Source: Phytoactinopolyspora alkaliphila
GTDB lineage: Bacteria; Actinomycetota; Actinomycetes; Jiangellales; Jiangellaceae
Direction: 5' to 3'
Length of the DNA: 64,000 nt
NCBI RefSeq assembly: GCF_010550695.1
Contig: NZ_JAAGOB010000010.1
Location: forward strand, 96,789 to 160,788
The position numbers and the translations under genes were made by a program. The notes beneath the pieces were generated by a model. The model saw only the letters and a list, made by a program, of their open reading frames with translations. It did no database searches and was not told where the DNA came from. Shown here one piece after another: positions 23,846 through 32,378 of the stretch. Position 1 is the first letter of the stretch; every line of letters begins with the position of its first letter.

Positions 23846-24568
23846 ATGTGCGGGCGCTACGTGGTGAGCCAGAACGCGGATGATCTCGCGGAGGAGTTCG
23901 GCGTGGACCGGATCGATGTCCGGGAACGTCTTGAGCCGGATTGGAACGTCGCTCCCAGCAAACAGGTGTACGCGGTCGTCACCCGCCCGGATCGGGGCGC
24001 CGCGGAAGAGGATGAGCCGCGGCGTCGGCTGACCACGGTGCGGTGGGGTTTGGTGCCGTCGTGGGCGAAGGACCCTTCCATCGGCAACCGGCTGATCAAC
24101 GCCAGGGTCGAGACCGCCGCGGAGAAGCCGGCGTTCCGGCGGGCGTTCGCTGCCAGGCGCTGCCTGGTACCGGCCGAGGGCTTTTACGAGTGGCGTGGTG
24201 AGAAGAAGGGCAAGAAGCAGCCGTTCTTCATCCATCCCAGGGACGGCATGCTGGCCATGGCTGGCCTTTACGAGATCTGGCGGGATCCCACGCGCTCGGA
24301 CGACGATCCGGAGGCGTTTCGCTGGACCATGGTCATCCTCACTACCGACGCCGTGGACGAGCTGGGAGAGATCCACGACCGCATGCCCATGCTCGTGGAG
24401 CAGGAAAGGTGGCAGGCATGGCTCGACCCGGACAACAGCGACTCGTCCGAGCTGATGGATCTGCTTGCTCCAGCCGTGCCGGGGGTGCTCGACGTCTACC
24501 CGGTGTCCACCGAGGTGAACAAGGCCACTAACAACGGCCCGCATCTCCTCGAGCCGGTCGAGCTCTAA
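23846..24568 (+). CDS. SRAP-domain abasic-site processing protein (YedK/HMCES family)
   Basis: A 240-residue SOS response-associated peptidase family protein that crosslinks to abasic sites in single-stranded DNA. The start must be ATG 23846, since the catalytic Cys2 has to become the N-terminal residue (MCGRYV). An earlier in-frame ATG at 23819 would block this. Visible are C2, N34 in WNVAPS, NARVET (86-91), E115 in GFYEW, and H177 in HDRMPML, all expected active-site positions. It acts in replication-associated DNA repair. Confidence 0.93.
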   Translation: MCGRYVVSQNADDLAEEFGVDRIDVRERLEPDWNVAPSKQVYAVVTRPDRGAAEEDEPRRRLTTVRWGLVPSWAKDPSIGNRLINARVETAAEKPAFRRAFAARRCLVPAEGFYEWRGEKKGKKQPFFIHPRDGMLAMAGLYEIWRDPTRSDDDPEAFRWTMVILTTDAVDELGEIHDRMPMLVEQERWQAWLDPDNSDSSELMDLLAPAVPGVLDVYPVSTEVNKATNNGPHLLEPVEL

Positions 24569-24585
24569 AGATCGCGAGGGCCGGC

Positions 24586-25206
24586 ATGACCGAGAAGAAG
24601 GCTGTTGCGACGCCGACCGGGCCGGCGAAGCTGTGGATGGACGAGGCGCCCGAGCCTAGGCTGCGTCTCCTCCTGGGCCACGGCGCGGGAGGTGGCCCGG
24701 AAGCTCGCGACCTGGCCGCGCTCGCACGTGAGTTGCCCGAGCACGGAGTCAGCGTGCTCAGATTCGAGCAGCCTTGGCGGATCGCGGGCAAGAAGATCGC
24801 TCCTCGTCCGGCTCTCCTCGACGAAGCGTGGCTGGCGATTCCGGTGCCGGCGGACCTCCCGCTCGTCGTGGGTGGACGGAGTTCCGGAGCGCGGGTTGCG
24901 TGCCGCACCGCCACGGCGATGGGGGCGAGCGGCGTCGTCGCGTTGGCCTTTCCCCTCCACCCACCCGGCAAACCGGAGAAGTCCCGTCTCGACGAGCTGA
25001 CTGGCGCCGGCGTGCCCACTCTCGTGGTGCAGGGCGAGCGCGACAGTTTCGGCCGGCCCGCCGAGTTCGGCGCCGGGCCGTTCACACTCGCCTCGATTGC
25101 CCATGCCGACCACGGCATGGCCGTCCCGAAAGCGAACAACCAGGCAGACGCGCTGTCCGCGATGGTCGGCGCGGTGCGGGAATTTGTGCTCCGATTCGCT
25201 GGTTGA
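24586..25206 (+). CDS. Alpha/beta hydrolase of the TEX30/KANL3-like group
   Basis: A 206-residue compact alpha/beta hydrolase. [12 protein letters not shown] (about 31-42) is the oxyanion region, GGRSSGARV holds the Ser nucleophile near residue 99, GERDSFG supplies the acid and HADHGM the His. Proteins like this are common in actinobacteria and largely uncharacterised; the substrate is unknown. It starts 18 bases after the SRAP gene stops and is likely co-transcribed. Its 3' end contains the SigR promoter that serves sigR. Confidence 0.8.
   Translation: MTEKKAVATPTGPAKLWMDEAPEPRLRLLLGHGAGGGPEARDLAALARELPEHGVSVLRFEQPWRIAGKKIAPRPALLDEAWLAIPVPADLPLVVGGRSSGARVACRTATAMGASGVVALAFPLHPPGKPEKSRLDELTGAGVPTLVVQGERDSFGRPAEFGAGPFTLASIAHADHGMAVPKANNQADALSAMVGAVREFVLRFAG
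25179..25204 (+). promoter_or_regulatory. SigR-type promoter (GGAAT-N18-GTT)
   Basis: GGAAT at 25179-25183, exactly 18 bases, then GTT at 25202-25204. This matches the published Streptomyces SigR consensus in both elements and spacing. It overlaps the 3' end of the upstream hydrolase gene and lies about 50 bases before the GTG start of sigR. It predicts positive autoregulation under thiol-oxidative stress. Confidence 0.85.
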
Positions 25207-25253
25207 CCCCGGTGATCGATGCGACATTTCAAGCCCCGGGAGGGTCGAGTCAC

Positions 25254-25979
25254 GTGAGTGCACCCGGTACGGCATGCCTGGAGAAGGCTCCGTCGCGGAA
25301 GGCCGTTTCGACGAGCTGGAAGGACTGGGGCACGGTCACGCCGATGGCATCGGTAGCATCGGATGTGATGGCCACAGGAGAGAGTGCCGAAGAGCGCGGC
25401 CAGCGCTTCGAGCGTGACGCGCTGCCTTTTCTTGATCAACTGTACTCGGCGGCATTGCGGATGACCCGCAACGCCAGCGACGCCGAAGACTTGGTGCAGG
25501 AGACCTTCACCAAAGCCTATGCGTCATTTCACCAGTTCAAGGAGGGTACCAACCTCAAGGCCTGGCTCTACCGGATCCTGACCAACACGTTCATCAACTC
25601 CTACCGCAAGAAGCAGCGGGAGCCGCAGCAGAGCGCTGCGGAGGAGATCGAAGACTGGCAGATGGCCCGGGCCGAGGCGCACACCTCCACCGGCCTGCTG
25701 TCGGCGGAGGCCGAGGCGTTGTCTCACCTGCCGGACTCCGATGTGAAGAACGCGTTGCAGGAGATCCCCGAAGAGTTCCGGATCGCCGTTTATCTCGCCG
25801 ACGTCGAGGGCTTCCCGTACAAGGAAATCGCTGAGATTATGGGTACGCCCATCGGAACGGTGATGTCCCGGCTGCACCGGGGCCGCCGCCAGCTTCGTGA
25901 GCTGCTGGAGGATTACGCACGCGAGCGGGGCCTCGTCCCTGCGGGTAATAGCGGACCAGGGGGTGCGCGAGTGCCATGA
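25254..25979 (+). CDS. sigR: ECF sigma factor SigR (SigH in mycobacteria)
   Basis: The sigma factor of the thiol-oxidative stress response. Region 2 ([41 protein letters not shown]) and the [26 protein letters not shown] segment are nearly identical to Streptomyces SigR. Region 4 ends in [38 protein letters not shown] 25254 has GGGAGGG upstream and gives 241 residues. ATG 25344 or 25368 would give a shorter protein like the stable SigR isoform, so two products are possible, as with Streptomyces SigR prime and SigR. Its stop overlaps the rsrA start (ATGA). Confidence 0.93.
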   Translation: MSAPGTACLEKAPSRKAVSTSWKDWGTVTPMASVASDVMATGESAEERGQRFERDALPFLDQLYSAALRMTRNASDAEDLVQETFTKAYASFHQFKEGTNLKAWLYRILTNTFINSYRKKQREPQQSAAEEIEDWQMARAEAHTSTGLLSAEAEALSHLPDSDVKNALQEIPEEFRIAVYLADVEGFPYKEIAEIMGTPIGTVMSRLHRGRRQLRELLEDYARERGLVPAGNSGPGGARVP

Positions 25980-26251
25980 GTTGTGACGACGACGATGTCG
26001 ACTGCGCCGAGGTGCTAGATCGCGTCTACGCGTTCCTCGACCACGAGCTAGGGGATGACCGCACGCTGTCCTACGCCGAGATCGAAGCTCATCTTCATGA
26101 CTGCGGCGGTTGTCTGTCCAAGTACGACCTCGAACGCGCCGTCAAGGCGGTGCTAGCCCGGTCGTGCGCTTGTGAGCATGCTCCCGAAGAGCTCCGGACC
26201 AAGGTGCTGGCCCGGATACGAGAGGTGCGCGTCCACGTGACCGAGGCGTAG
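25976..26251 (+). CDS. rsrA: Zinc-binding redox-sensitive anti-sigma factor RsrA
   Basis: A 91-residue ZAS-family anti-sigma factor that holds SigR inactive until thiols are oxidised. The zinc-binding HxxxCxxC is H39-L-H-D-C43-G-G-C46, and C10 is the expected fourth ligand and disulfide partner. Extra cysteines at C3, C64 and C66 (SCAC) match the pattern of extra Cys residues in Streptomyces RsrA. The start overlaps the sigR stop by four bases, giving matched translation of partner proteins. Confidence 0.93.
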   Translation: MSCDDDDVDCAEVLDRVYAFLDHELGDDRTLSYAEIEAHLHDCGGCLSKYDLERAVKAVLARSCACEHAPEELRTKVLARIREVRVHVTEA

Positions 26252-26284
26252 CCAGTCCCGGCTCGGCCACCTATGATCTGTACC

Positions 26285-26878
26285 GTGGCTGACCGTGCGA
26301 TAGCGCCGACCGAGCGGGTTCTCGTTCCCTCCGGGCGGAACTACCGGATGTTCGTCAAGAGCACTCCAGTGCTGGTGGGGGCGCTCGGCTCCATGGTGGT
26401 GGTGCGCAACGGCCCAGCCAGTATCATCGCTGCCGCGGTGGTGGCGCTGACGCTCGCTGGAGTGGCGCAGTTCTTGCGCCGCGAACGAGTGGTGGTCACC
26501 GGCACGCACGTGCACAGCATCCGCCCTGTCGGGCTGCCGAAGAAGCGCGCACGGGCGGATATCGCCACGGTGCTCAGCGTGCGCTTGGCGGCGTCGTCGG
26601 GAGCGACGCCCTATCGGAACCTGTTCGTGCTGGACCGGCGCGGCCGGCTGGTGGTGCGGATGCGCAGCCCGCACTGGACACCTGAGGACATGCGCCGCCT
26701 GGTCGCATACCTCGGCCTCCCGGCGCAAGAGCTGGATCGCCCGGTGACGGCGCGCAAGCTCGGCAGCCGGTTTCCCCGGGCCATCTCCTTGTCGGAGCGC
26801 TACCCGTTTCCTTCCGGCGTCTTGGTGGTCCTGGCGATGGGTGCCGCGATCCTCGCGGTTTCCGCGCTCGTCGACTGA
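26285..26878 (+). CDS. Membrane protein with PH-like domain
   Basis: A 197-residue protein of unknown function. Two hydrophobic segments lie near residues 30-60, then a beta-rich portion (RRERVVVTGTHVHSIRPVGLPKKRARADIATVLSV) resembling bacterial PH-like domains, and a final hydrophobic helix at the C-terminus. I chose GTG 26285 because TATGAT (26272-26277) lies seven to eight bases before it, fitting a leaderless transcript. The in-frame ATG at 26273 overlaps that element. It follows rsrA but has its own promoter-like sequence. Confidence 0.6.
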   Translation: MADRAIAPTERVLVPSGRNYRMFVKSTPVLVGALGSMVVVRNGPASIIAAAVVALTLAGVAQFLRRERVVVTGTHVHSIRPVGLPKKRARADIATVLSVRLAASSGATPYRNLFVLDRRGRLVVRMRSPHWTPEDMRRLVAYLGLPAQELDRPVTARKLGSRFPRAISLSERYPFPSGVLVVLAMGAAILAVSALVD

Positions 26879-26916
26879 CGCCGACTGTTCCGCCCCGCCC
26901 GGTTCCTTTTGCCCTG

Positions 26917-27000
26917 TCCTAACCCCTGGCATGGATTATGGCTCCACAAAACGGACAAGACGGGCGCAATAGCGACCCTAACCCATGCCAGGGGTTGGGA
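26917..27000. repeat. Palindromic intergenic repeat, copy 1; probable bidirectional terminator
   Basis: Arms 26917-26934 and 26983-27000 (core AACCCCTGGCATGG) are inverted with one mismatch over 18 bases. Between them lies AAAACGGACAAG (26948-26959). A related block occurs at 63.2 kb. The element separates two convergent genes, so a terminator role is likely. Confidence 0.8.
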
Positions 27001-27047
27001 CAGCGGGGCCGGACGGACCCGAGGAGCTTCCCGTCCGGCGCCGGAAA

Positions 27048-27122
27048 CTACGCGTTGGGACGCTTGCCGTGGTTGGCGTTGCTCCTCTTGCGGCCCTTGC
27101 GCTTGCGTGCGCGCTTGCCCAT
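27048..27122 (-). CDS. 50S ribosomal protein bL37
   Basis: A 24-residue, extremely basic protein, missed by most gene finders. It reads MGKRARKRKGRKRSN then ANHGKRPNA, closely matching bL37, the small 50S protein described in mycobacterial ribosomes near the peptidyl-transferase region. The ATG at 27122 has GAGGTG about seven bases upstream. It lies near sigR-rsrA, as in other actinobacteria. It probably stabilises the large subunit rRNA. Confidence 0.9.
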   Translation of the reverse strand: MGKRARKRKGRKRSNANHGKRPNA

Positions 27123-27139
27123 GACATACACCTCAGCTC

Positions 27140-27880
27140 TCATGCGCTGGCTTGTTTGCGGATGGGCGACGTGTCACCGTCCGCTCGATGCTTCATTGTC
27201 GCATGTGCGGCCGCGTCTCCGGCATCGCCGGGTGGCCGGCCGGGTTCGCCATCGGTCTCCCGGCCGTGCGGCTCGTCGCCGGCCAGGAGGTCGTCGTCTG
27301 TGTAGCGGTAGCGTCGCCTGGATGGTATGGCATTGGTGGCCGGCCGACGCCCGACCATGCCGGTGGCCAGCACCGTTGCCAGGCCGGCTGCGACGGCGAT
27401 GTCGCCCGCGCTGACCACCTCGGGCCGAGGCGGGAAGGCGACCGGGATGTTCTTCGAAAGCACGGACAACCGGCTGGACTCGGCAGGGACGGTGGCGCCT
27501 GCGGTGCCGGCCGACACGGCGCTCGCATCGACGCCGGCGCGTGCCGCGGCATCCGCCGAGACGGGAACGCCCCCGTTGGCAAGGAGCACCGCTGCGTTGG
27601 CCGCCAGGCCGACGGCCACGAGCCGCGCTCCCGGCATCCAGCGGTTCACCCACGCGTAGAAGGCGATGACGAACCAGCTGAGCGCCGACAACGTGGCCAG
27701 TGCCGATTCCCATGCCGTCCAGCTGGCGAAGACTGCCACGATGTGGAGTCCGAGAGCGGTGAGGACGAGACGGTTGCGCGCCGGAGGCGGGGTGGCGAGG
27801 CGGCGCAGGCGCCCGTGCTTGGCATAGCCGACCGCCAGGCCGACCGCCAATGCGAGCACAACGAGCACCACAGTACTCAT
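27140..27880 (-). CDS. DUF5317-family membrane protein
   Basis: A 246-residue integral membrane protein. Four to five hydrophobic helices are visible (about 2-20, 36-55, 60-80, 85-105 and near 165-180). The signature NGGVPVSADAA (near 103) and NIPVAFPPRPEVVSAGDIAVAAGLA (near 144) match the DUF5317 family. The function is unknown. The C-terminal tail is hydrophilic and charged. I chose ATG 27880; an upstream GTG at 27916 has no better support and no clear Shine-Dalgarno is seen. It is upstream of bL37 on the same strand. Confidence 0.75.
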   Translation of the reverse strand: MSTVVLVVLALAVGLAVGYAKHGRLRRLATPPPARNRLVLTALGLHIVAVFASWTAWESALATLSALSWFVIAFYAWVNRWMPGARLVAVGLAANAAVLLANGGVPVSADAAARAGVDASAVSAGTAGATVPAESSRLSVLSKNIPVAFPPRPEVVSAGDIAVAAGLATVLATGMVGRRPATNAIPSRRRYRYTDDDLLAGDEPHGRETDGEPGRPPGDAGDAAAHATMKHRADGDTSPIRKQASA

Positions 27881-27999
27881 GGTGGCGCGGTTGGGTGGTG
27901 AACACGTGGAAGCCACGCCCGGTAAGTGGACGTGATCGGCGTAGGGTAACGCACAGTGTGCTGGCTCGGGCCGGCGCCCGCGCTGAGAGGAGGGCCCGC

Positions 28000-28215
28000 G
28001 TGGCCGAGCACGTATCCGCCGAGATGGTGGCCAGCGTCCACTCTCTCGAGGTGTCCGAGGGAGATCATGTCGAGCCGGGCGCGACGCTGCTCGTGCTGGA
28101 GTCGATGAAGATGGAGATCCCCGTGCTGACCGAGTGCGGTGGCCTCGTGACCGATGTCAAGGTAAGGCCGGGAGACGTCGTCCAGGAGGGCGACGTGCTT
28201 GTGATCCTGGGGTAG
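28000..28215 (+). CDS. Biotin/lipoyl-attachment carrier protein (TB7.3-like)
   Basis: A 71-residue single-domain carrier. The biotinylation motif ESMKMEIPV (E34-V42, with K37 as the modified lysine) is perfect, and the whole sequence follows M. tuberculosis TB7.3 (Rv3221c), which also sits in the sigH-pdtaS region. GTG 28000 follows GAGGAGGG. Such a stand-alone biotinyl domain could serve an acyl-CoA carboxylase encoded elsewhere. The position in conserved order supports the identification. Confidence 0.92.
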   Translation: MAEHVSAEMVASVHSLEVSEGDHVEPGATLLVLESMKMEIPVLTECGGLVTDVKVRPGDVVQEGDVLVILG

Positions 28216-28263
28216 TGGGCGGAACGTCAGCAGCGGTGAGCCCGGGGGCAGGCAGGCCGTGCG

Positions 28264-28434
28264 TCACGCTATCGGCCGCTCGCTGTATGGGTGGGTCGGC
28301 GGCTCGGTCGACCAGTTGTGGGCGTCGTGCGACGTGGGCGCCGGAGGTCTGCCATGGTCGCCGAGAACGGCACGGAGCAACCATGCGGCGGAACCGGCAA
28401 GAGCGATGAGTAGGAGGATCGTTGTCACCATCAT
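28264..28434 (-). CDS. Small single-pass membrane protein
   Basis: A 56-residue protein: MMVTTILLLIALAGSAAWLL forms one membrane helix, followed by a short soluble tail with GRPPAPTSH. The RPPxSH tail motif is common in small actinobacterial membrane proteins of unknown role. ATG 28434 is the chosen start; the ribosome binding site is weak. It is divergent from the GlxA-type regulator and may be controlled from the shared region. Confidence 0.55.
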   Translation of the reverse strand: MMVTTILLLIALAGSAAWLLRAVLGDHGRPPAPTSHDAHNWSTEPPTHPYSERPIA

Positions 28435-28470
28435 GGCAGTATTCTTTCGGACACCATGATCCTGCCGCGA

Positions 28471-28521
28471 GTGGCAGTTCTGCCGCACTACCTCGACATT
28501 CTGCCATTCTTCGTGCACTAT
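28471..28521 (+). promoter_or_regulatory. Promoter and possible operator of the GlxA-type gene
   Basis: GTGGCAG-TT-CTGCCGCAC (28471-28488) holds a perfect GGCAG/CTGCC dyad. TCGACA (28493-28498), a 17-base spacer and CACTAT (28516-28521) form a plausible promoter, placing the start at the ATG 28528, so the mRNA would be leaderless. A second TTCTGCC half-site lies between the promoter boxes. Confidence 0.5.
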
Positions 28522-28527
28522 GGGTGA

Positions 28528-29499
28528 ATGCTCCGAAACGTTGCTGTCCTGGTCTTCGACGGCGTCGCCCCGTTCGAGCTCGGTGTGCTGTGTGAGAGCT
28601 TCGGCGTCGACCGGTCGGCCCAAGGGCTGCCGGTGTTCGACTTCGCGGTGTGCGCCAACCAGCCAGGGCGTGTGCGCACCTCCGTCGGATTCGACATCAC
28701 GGTCGAGCATGGGTTGGAGGTCCTCGACAACGCGGACTTGATCGGCATCCCCGCCATTCCGCGCCATATGGTGGCCGAACGACCCGACCTGTACACCGAG
28801 GGCGTCATGACCGCCCTGCGAGACGCGGTGGCGCGCGGGTCGCGAGTGCTGTCCGTCTGCTCAGGGGCGTTCGTCCTCGGCGCAGCGGGCCTCCTCGACG
28901 ATCGACGCTGCACCACCCATTGGATGTACACCGACGAACTCGCCCAGCGGTATCCGCGCGCCAAGGTCGACCCGGACGTCCTGTACGTGGACGAAGACCC
29001 GGTCATCACCAGCGCGGGTACGGCGGCCGGCCTCGACGCGTGCCTGCACCTGTGGCGCAAGGAGTTCGGTGCCGAGATGGCAGCGATGGTCGCGCGCCGC
29101 ATGGTGATCCCGCCGCACCGCGACGGTGGGCAGGCACAGTTCGTCCAGGCTCCGGTGCGGCCGACGTCGGCTCCGACACTGGCAGGGATCATCGACTATA
29201 TGGAGATGCACCTGGACGAGGAGATGACCGTCGAAGGGTTGGCCGGTATGGCCACGATGTCGCCCAGGACGTTCGCCCGCAGGTTCCGGGCGGAAACGGG
29301 CACCACCCCGTACGAATGGCTGGTGGCACGGCGGGTAGCAGCTGCCCAGAGAATGCTCGAACGCGGCGACGACACCATTGACGCTGTCGCGTCCGCCACC
29401 GGATTCGGCACCGCCGCAGCGCTTCGGCACCACTTCAGCCGCCGTCTCGACACCACGCCGCAGGCGTATCGTGCCACGTTCCGCCACCGCACCACCTGA
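28528..29499 (+). CDS. GlxA-family transcription regulator (DJ-1/PfpI plus AraC helix-turn-helix)
   Basis: A 323-residue regulator. Residues 1-170 form a DJ-1/PfpI (GATase1-like) domain: NVAVLVFDGVAPFELGV at the start and VCSGAFVLGAAGLLDDRRCTTHW with the nucleophile-elbow Cys near residue 112. Residues 210-323 carry the double AraC helix-turn-helix (LAGMATMSPRTFARRFRAETG and IDAVASATGFGTAAALRHHFSRRL). Such proteins sense small molecules and activate catabolic or stress genes; the ligand is unknown. Confidence 0.92.
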   Translation: MLRNVAVLVFDGVAPFELGVLCESFGVDRSAQGLPVFDFAVCANQPGRVRTSVGFDITVEHGLEVLDNADLIGIPAIPRHMVAERPDLYTEGVMTALRDAVARGSRVLSVCSGAFVLGAAGLLDDRRCTTHWMYTDELAQRYPRAKVDPDVLYVDEDPVITSAGTAAGLDACLHLWRKEFGAEMAAMVARRMVIPPHRDGGQAQFVQAPVRPTSAPTLAGIIDYMEMHLDEEMTVEGLAGMATMSPRTFARRFRAETGTTPYEWLVARRVAAAQRMLERGDDTIDAVASATGFGTAAALRHHFSRRLDTTPQAYRATFRHRTT

Positions 29500-29521
29500 C
29501 CGGCGGACCACGGTCCAGGCG

Positions 29522-30439
29522 CTAGCGGTTGGTATGCGGCGGTGCCGGGCTCGGCGCGGTCTGGCGGTAGAGCCAGGGTGAGCCGGAGCGAAGCGCCTTC
29601 TGCAGGGCGATCAGGAGATCGGAGCGGGCATCCGGGGCGGCGGACGGCTCGGGCGACACGTCCTGGGTGGGCGTCCCCCGTACTCCGAGCAACAGCTGCA
29701 GGTGCAGCGCCTTGAGATAGCTGACGATGTTGGCGCGGTTCGCTGGGCCGGGCGGACCGGAAACGTCGACGTCCTCGGCTGGCCGGGCGAGGCGGTCCAG
29801 CCACGACTCGAGTGCTTCGGTGGGGACCAGGTCGCGGTGCAGCAAGGACATCGTGGCGAACGCCAGGCGCTCGTCCTCCAGCCCTTCGAACTGGTGCTCT
29901 GCGGGCTTCAGCAAGCGCTCGGCGATGACATCCAGGAGGACGGTCAGCTCGTCGGTGCCCAGATGACGCGAAGCGCTGAGCACGCCGAGGAGGTCGGCCC
30001 CGTGGGTGATGGCGTGCACCCAGCCGAGCTCGGGCACCCAGGCGCGCAGGTCCTCCTCGCCGAGCAGCCAGGCGACGGCGTGGTCGGCCCAGGTCAGGAC
30101 AGCTGTGGGGGACAGGCTCTGGACGAGGTTGTCCCGAGCGATGACGGCGGCCAATGTCAATGCGGAGTAGGAGCGGCGAAGCGCGACCCGGTCTCCGGTG
30201 TCGCCGAGGCCGTCCCGGAGCCCGTATGCGAGTCCGTCCCCGAGGCCGGCGAGCAGATGATCGTAGACGCCTTCGCAGATCCAGGTCTGCAGGACGGAGT
30301 AGGCGATGCCGTCTCGGACGTGCGGGTCCGGCTCGCTGAGCATGGCGACAAGTTCAGTGGTGAGCTCGTCCAGCGCCTCGCCCTGAGGTACGCGGTAGCC
30401 CTCGGCGACGACGCGTTCCCAGTACGACGACCTTTGCAC
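29522..30439 (-). CDS. DUF2785-family protein
   Basis: A 305-residue largely helical protein. RAWVPELGWVHAITHGADLLGVLSASRHLG near the middle matches the conserved core of DUF2785 proteins, whose function is unknown. The start is uncertain: GTG 30439 (VQRSSYWERV) has GAGGAT upstream and removes an unconvincing N-terminal extension present from 30559. The 3' end faces the GlxA-type gene 22 bases away. No regulatory or pathway partner is evident. Confidence 0.7.
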   Translation of the reverse strand: MQRSSYWERVVAEGYRVPQGEALDELTTELVAMLSEPDPHVRDGIAYSVLQTWICEGVYDHLLAGLGDGLAYGLRDGLGDTGDRVALRRSYSALTLAAVIARDNLVQSLSPTAVLTWADHAVAWLLGEEDLRAWVPELGWVHAITHGADLLGVLSASRHLGTDELTVLLDVIAERLLKPAEHQFEGLEDERLAFATMSLLHRDLVPTEALESWLDRLARPAEDVDVSGPPGPANRANIVSYLKALHLQLLLGVRGTPTQDVSPEPSAAPDARSDLLIALQKALRSGSPWLYRQTAPSPAPPHTNR

Positions 30440-30633
30440 GAATAGAATCCTCGCAGATCGACCCGACGCTTGACGAGAGCCCCCGGGAATCAGATCTATA
30501 ACAAGAAGCACATCTGGTGGGTGTAGCTCACTGTCACGTGCATGGTATCGCGGCGGCAATGCCCTGGTGAGGCTCCCTGCCGGGACAGCACCGCACGGGC
30601 ATCCTCCCAGCAGAGGGGCGGTACTCTGAAGCG

Positions 30634-32109
30634 GTGCCCTCGCTGAATGACGTCGTCCAACGCCACACCGACCTCACCGAGGGGGAGCTGGAGTGGCTGC
30701 ACGCGCTGGTCGCGGACTGGCAGATGATGGCCGATCTCTCCTTCGCGGACCTCGTCCTCTGGGTACCCGACCGAGGCGGGGCCGGCTTCTGGGCGGCGGC
30801 ACAGATGCGTCCTACCACCGGGCCCACGGCGTACGTCGAGGACATGGTCGGCACCTTCCTGGCGAAGGGCCGTCGCCCCCTCGTCGACGCCGCCTACGCC
30901 GAAGGCACAATCAAGCGCGAGGGCGACCCGGAGTGGTGGGACGACGTGCCGGTGCGGGTGGAGGAGATCCCGGTGCGCCGCGGCGACCGGATCATCGGGG
31001 TGATCGGCCGCCATACCAATCTGGTCTCGGTGCGCACCCCCAGCCGCTTGGAGCTGGCGTATCTGGAATGCGCGGGCGAACTCGCGAAGCTCATCGTGGA
31101 AGGCCGCTTCCCGCATGCCCGTCGTACCGACATGGGACGACGGGGAGCACCCAGGGTGGGTGACGGACTGGTGCGCGTGGATGCCGACGGCGTCGTCCGG
31201 TATGCCAGCCCGAACGCGATGTCCGCCTACCGTCGGCTCGGTCTCGCGGCTGACCTGGTGGGTCAGCACTTTGGCAAGGCGACGGCCGCCCTGGCGCCAC
31301 GTGAGGGCGCGATGGACGAGTCTCTCGACGTACTCGTGGCCGGCTACCAGCACGTACGTACCGAGATCGAGGGCAATGGCACGGTCATGACATTGCGTAC
31401 CATTCCGCTCGACCCAGGAGGCCGGCACGTCGGGGCGCTCGTGCTCTGCCGAGACGTGACCGAGGTCCGGCGGCGGGAACGAGAGTTGCTGACCAAGGAC
31501 GCCACGATCCGTGAGATCCACCATCGGGTCAAGAACAACCTGCAGACTGTCGCCGCCCTGCTGCGGCTGCAATCACGGCGGATCGAGGCCCCGGAGGGCA
31601 AGGCGGCCCTTGATGAGGCGGTCAGGCGGGTGGGCACCATCGCCGTCGTGCACGAGACGCTGTCTCAGACGGTGGACGACACGGTGGACTTCGACGGCGT
31701 TGCCGATCGGCTCCTCGGGATGGTGGCGGAGGTGGCGACGGCCGAGCCGAGTGTTCGCGGCGAGCGCCGCGGCAGTTTCGGGATCCTCGGCGCCAATGTG
31801 GCGACGCCGCTGGCGATGGCCTTGACGGAGATCCTGCAGAATGCGGTGGAGCACGGTCTAGGCGGTCGGCCCGGAACCGTCACGCTCACCGCCGGCCGGA
31901 CCGCCGGCCGGCTCACCATCATGATCGTCGACGACGGGGTGGGCCTGCCCGAGGACTTCGACGCCGAAACGTCCGGCAATCTCGGCCTGCAGATTGTCCG
32001 GACGCTGGTGATCGGCGAGCTGGGCGGCACCATTGAGGTGACCCGGCGATCCGACGCCGGGACCCGGGTGACGCTGGACCTGCCCGCACCGGGGCAGGTC
32101 CCTTCTTAG
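30634..32109 (+). CDS. pdtaS: PdtaS-type sensor histidine kinase
   Basis: A 491-residue soluble kinase. Residues 1-160 form a GAF-like domain, about 170-280 a PAS-like domain, 290-340 the HisKA_2 dimerisation helix with the phospho-acceptor in EIHHRVKNNLQTVAALLRLQ (H296/H297), and 390-485 the ATPase domain (NAVEHGL, VDDGVGLP, GNLGLQIVRTL). It matches Mtb PdtaS (Rv3220c) in domains and position. In mycobacteria the partner is the antiterminator PdtaR; no ANTAR response regulator is present in this window. A GTG starts the gene. Confidence 0.92.
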   Translation: MPSLNDVVQRHTDLTEGELEWLHALVADWQMMADLSFADLVLWVPDRGGAGFWAAAQMRPTTGPTAYVEDMVGTFLAKGRRPLVDAAYAEGTIKREGDPEWWDDVPVRVEEIPVRRGDRIIGVIGRHTNLVSVRTPSRLELAYLECAGELAKLIVEGRFPHARRTDMGRRGAPRVGDGLVRVDADGVVRYASPNAMSAYRRLGLAADLVGQHFGKATAALAPREGAMDESLDVLVAGYQHVRTEIEGNGTVMTLRTIPLDPGGRHVGALVLCRDVTEVRRRERELLTKDATIREIHHRVKNNLQTVAALLRLQSRRIEAPEGKAALDEAVRRVGTIAVVHETLSQTVDDTVDFDGVADRLLGMVAEVATAEPSVRGERRGSFGILGANVATPLAMALTEILQNAVEHGLGGRPGTVTLTAGRTAGRLTIMIVDDGVGLPEDFDAETSGNLGLQIVRTLVIGELGGTIEVTRRSDAGTRVTLDLPAPGQVPS

Positions 32110-32126
32110 TTCGTAGGGGCAGGGTT

Positions 32127-32378
32127 TCAGTAGGCGCGGGCGCGGGCCCGGGCGTTGCGACGCTTCAGTGCGCGGCGCTCGTCCTCGGAAAGACCACCCC
32201 AGACTCCGGCGTCCTGGCCGCTTTCCAGCGCCCATCGCAGGCAGTCTTCGCGTACGTCACAGCGTCGGCAGACCGCCTTGGCTTCCTCGATCTGGAGTAG
32301 CGCGGGCCCGGTGTTCCCGATGGGGAAGAACAGCTCCGGGTCCTCGTCGCGACAGGCGGCACGGTGGCGCCAGTCCAT
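32127..32378 (-). CDS. whiB1: WhiB1-type iron-sulfur regulator
   Basis: An 83-residue protein nearly identical to Mtb WhiB1: MDWRHRAACRDEDPELFFPIG, then GPALLQIEEAK and VWGGLSEDERRALKRRNAR. Cluster cysteines are C9, C37, C40 and C46. WhiB1 is essential and NO-sensitive, binds the primary sigma factor and controls transcription. I chose ATG 32378, giving the homologue's exact N-terminus; the longer frame to 32468 would cross the upstream regulatory region. A Crp-type site lies 63 bases upstream. It is convergent with pdtaS. Confidence 0.95.
   Translation of the reverse strand: MDWRHRAACRDEDPELFFPIGNTGPALLQIEEAKAVCRRCDVREDCLRWALESGQDAGVWGGLSEDERRALKRRNARARARAY

Noticed and set aside
24774-25979. 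A 401-residue frame covering the upstream hydrolase gene and sigR
   Set aside because: Its first 160 residues are an Arg/Gly-rich shadow of the hydrolase in another frame. The SigR family starts near 25254-25368.
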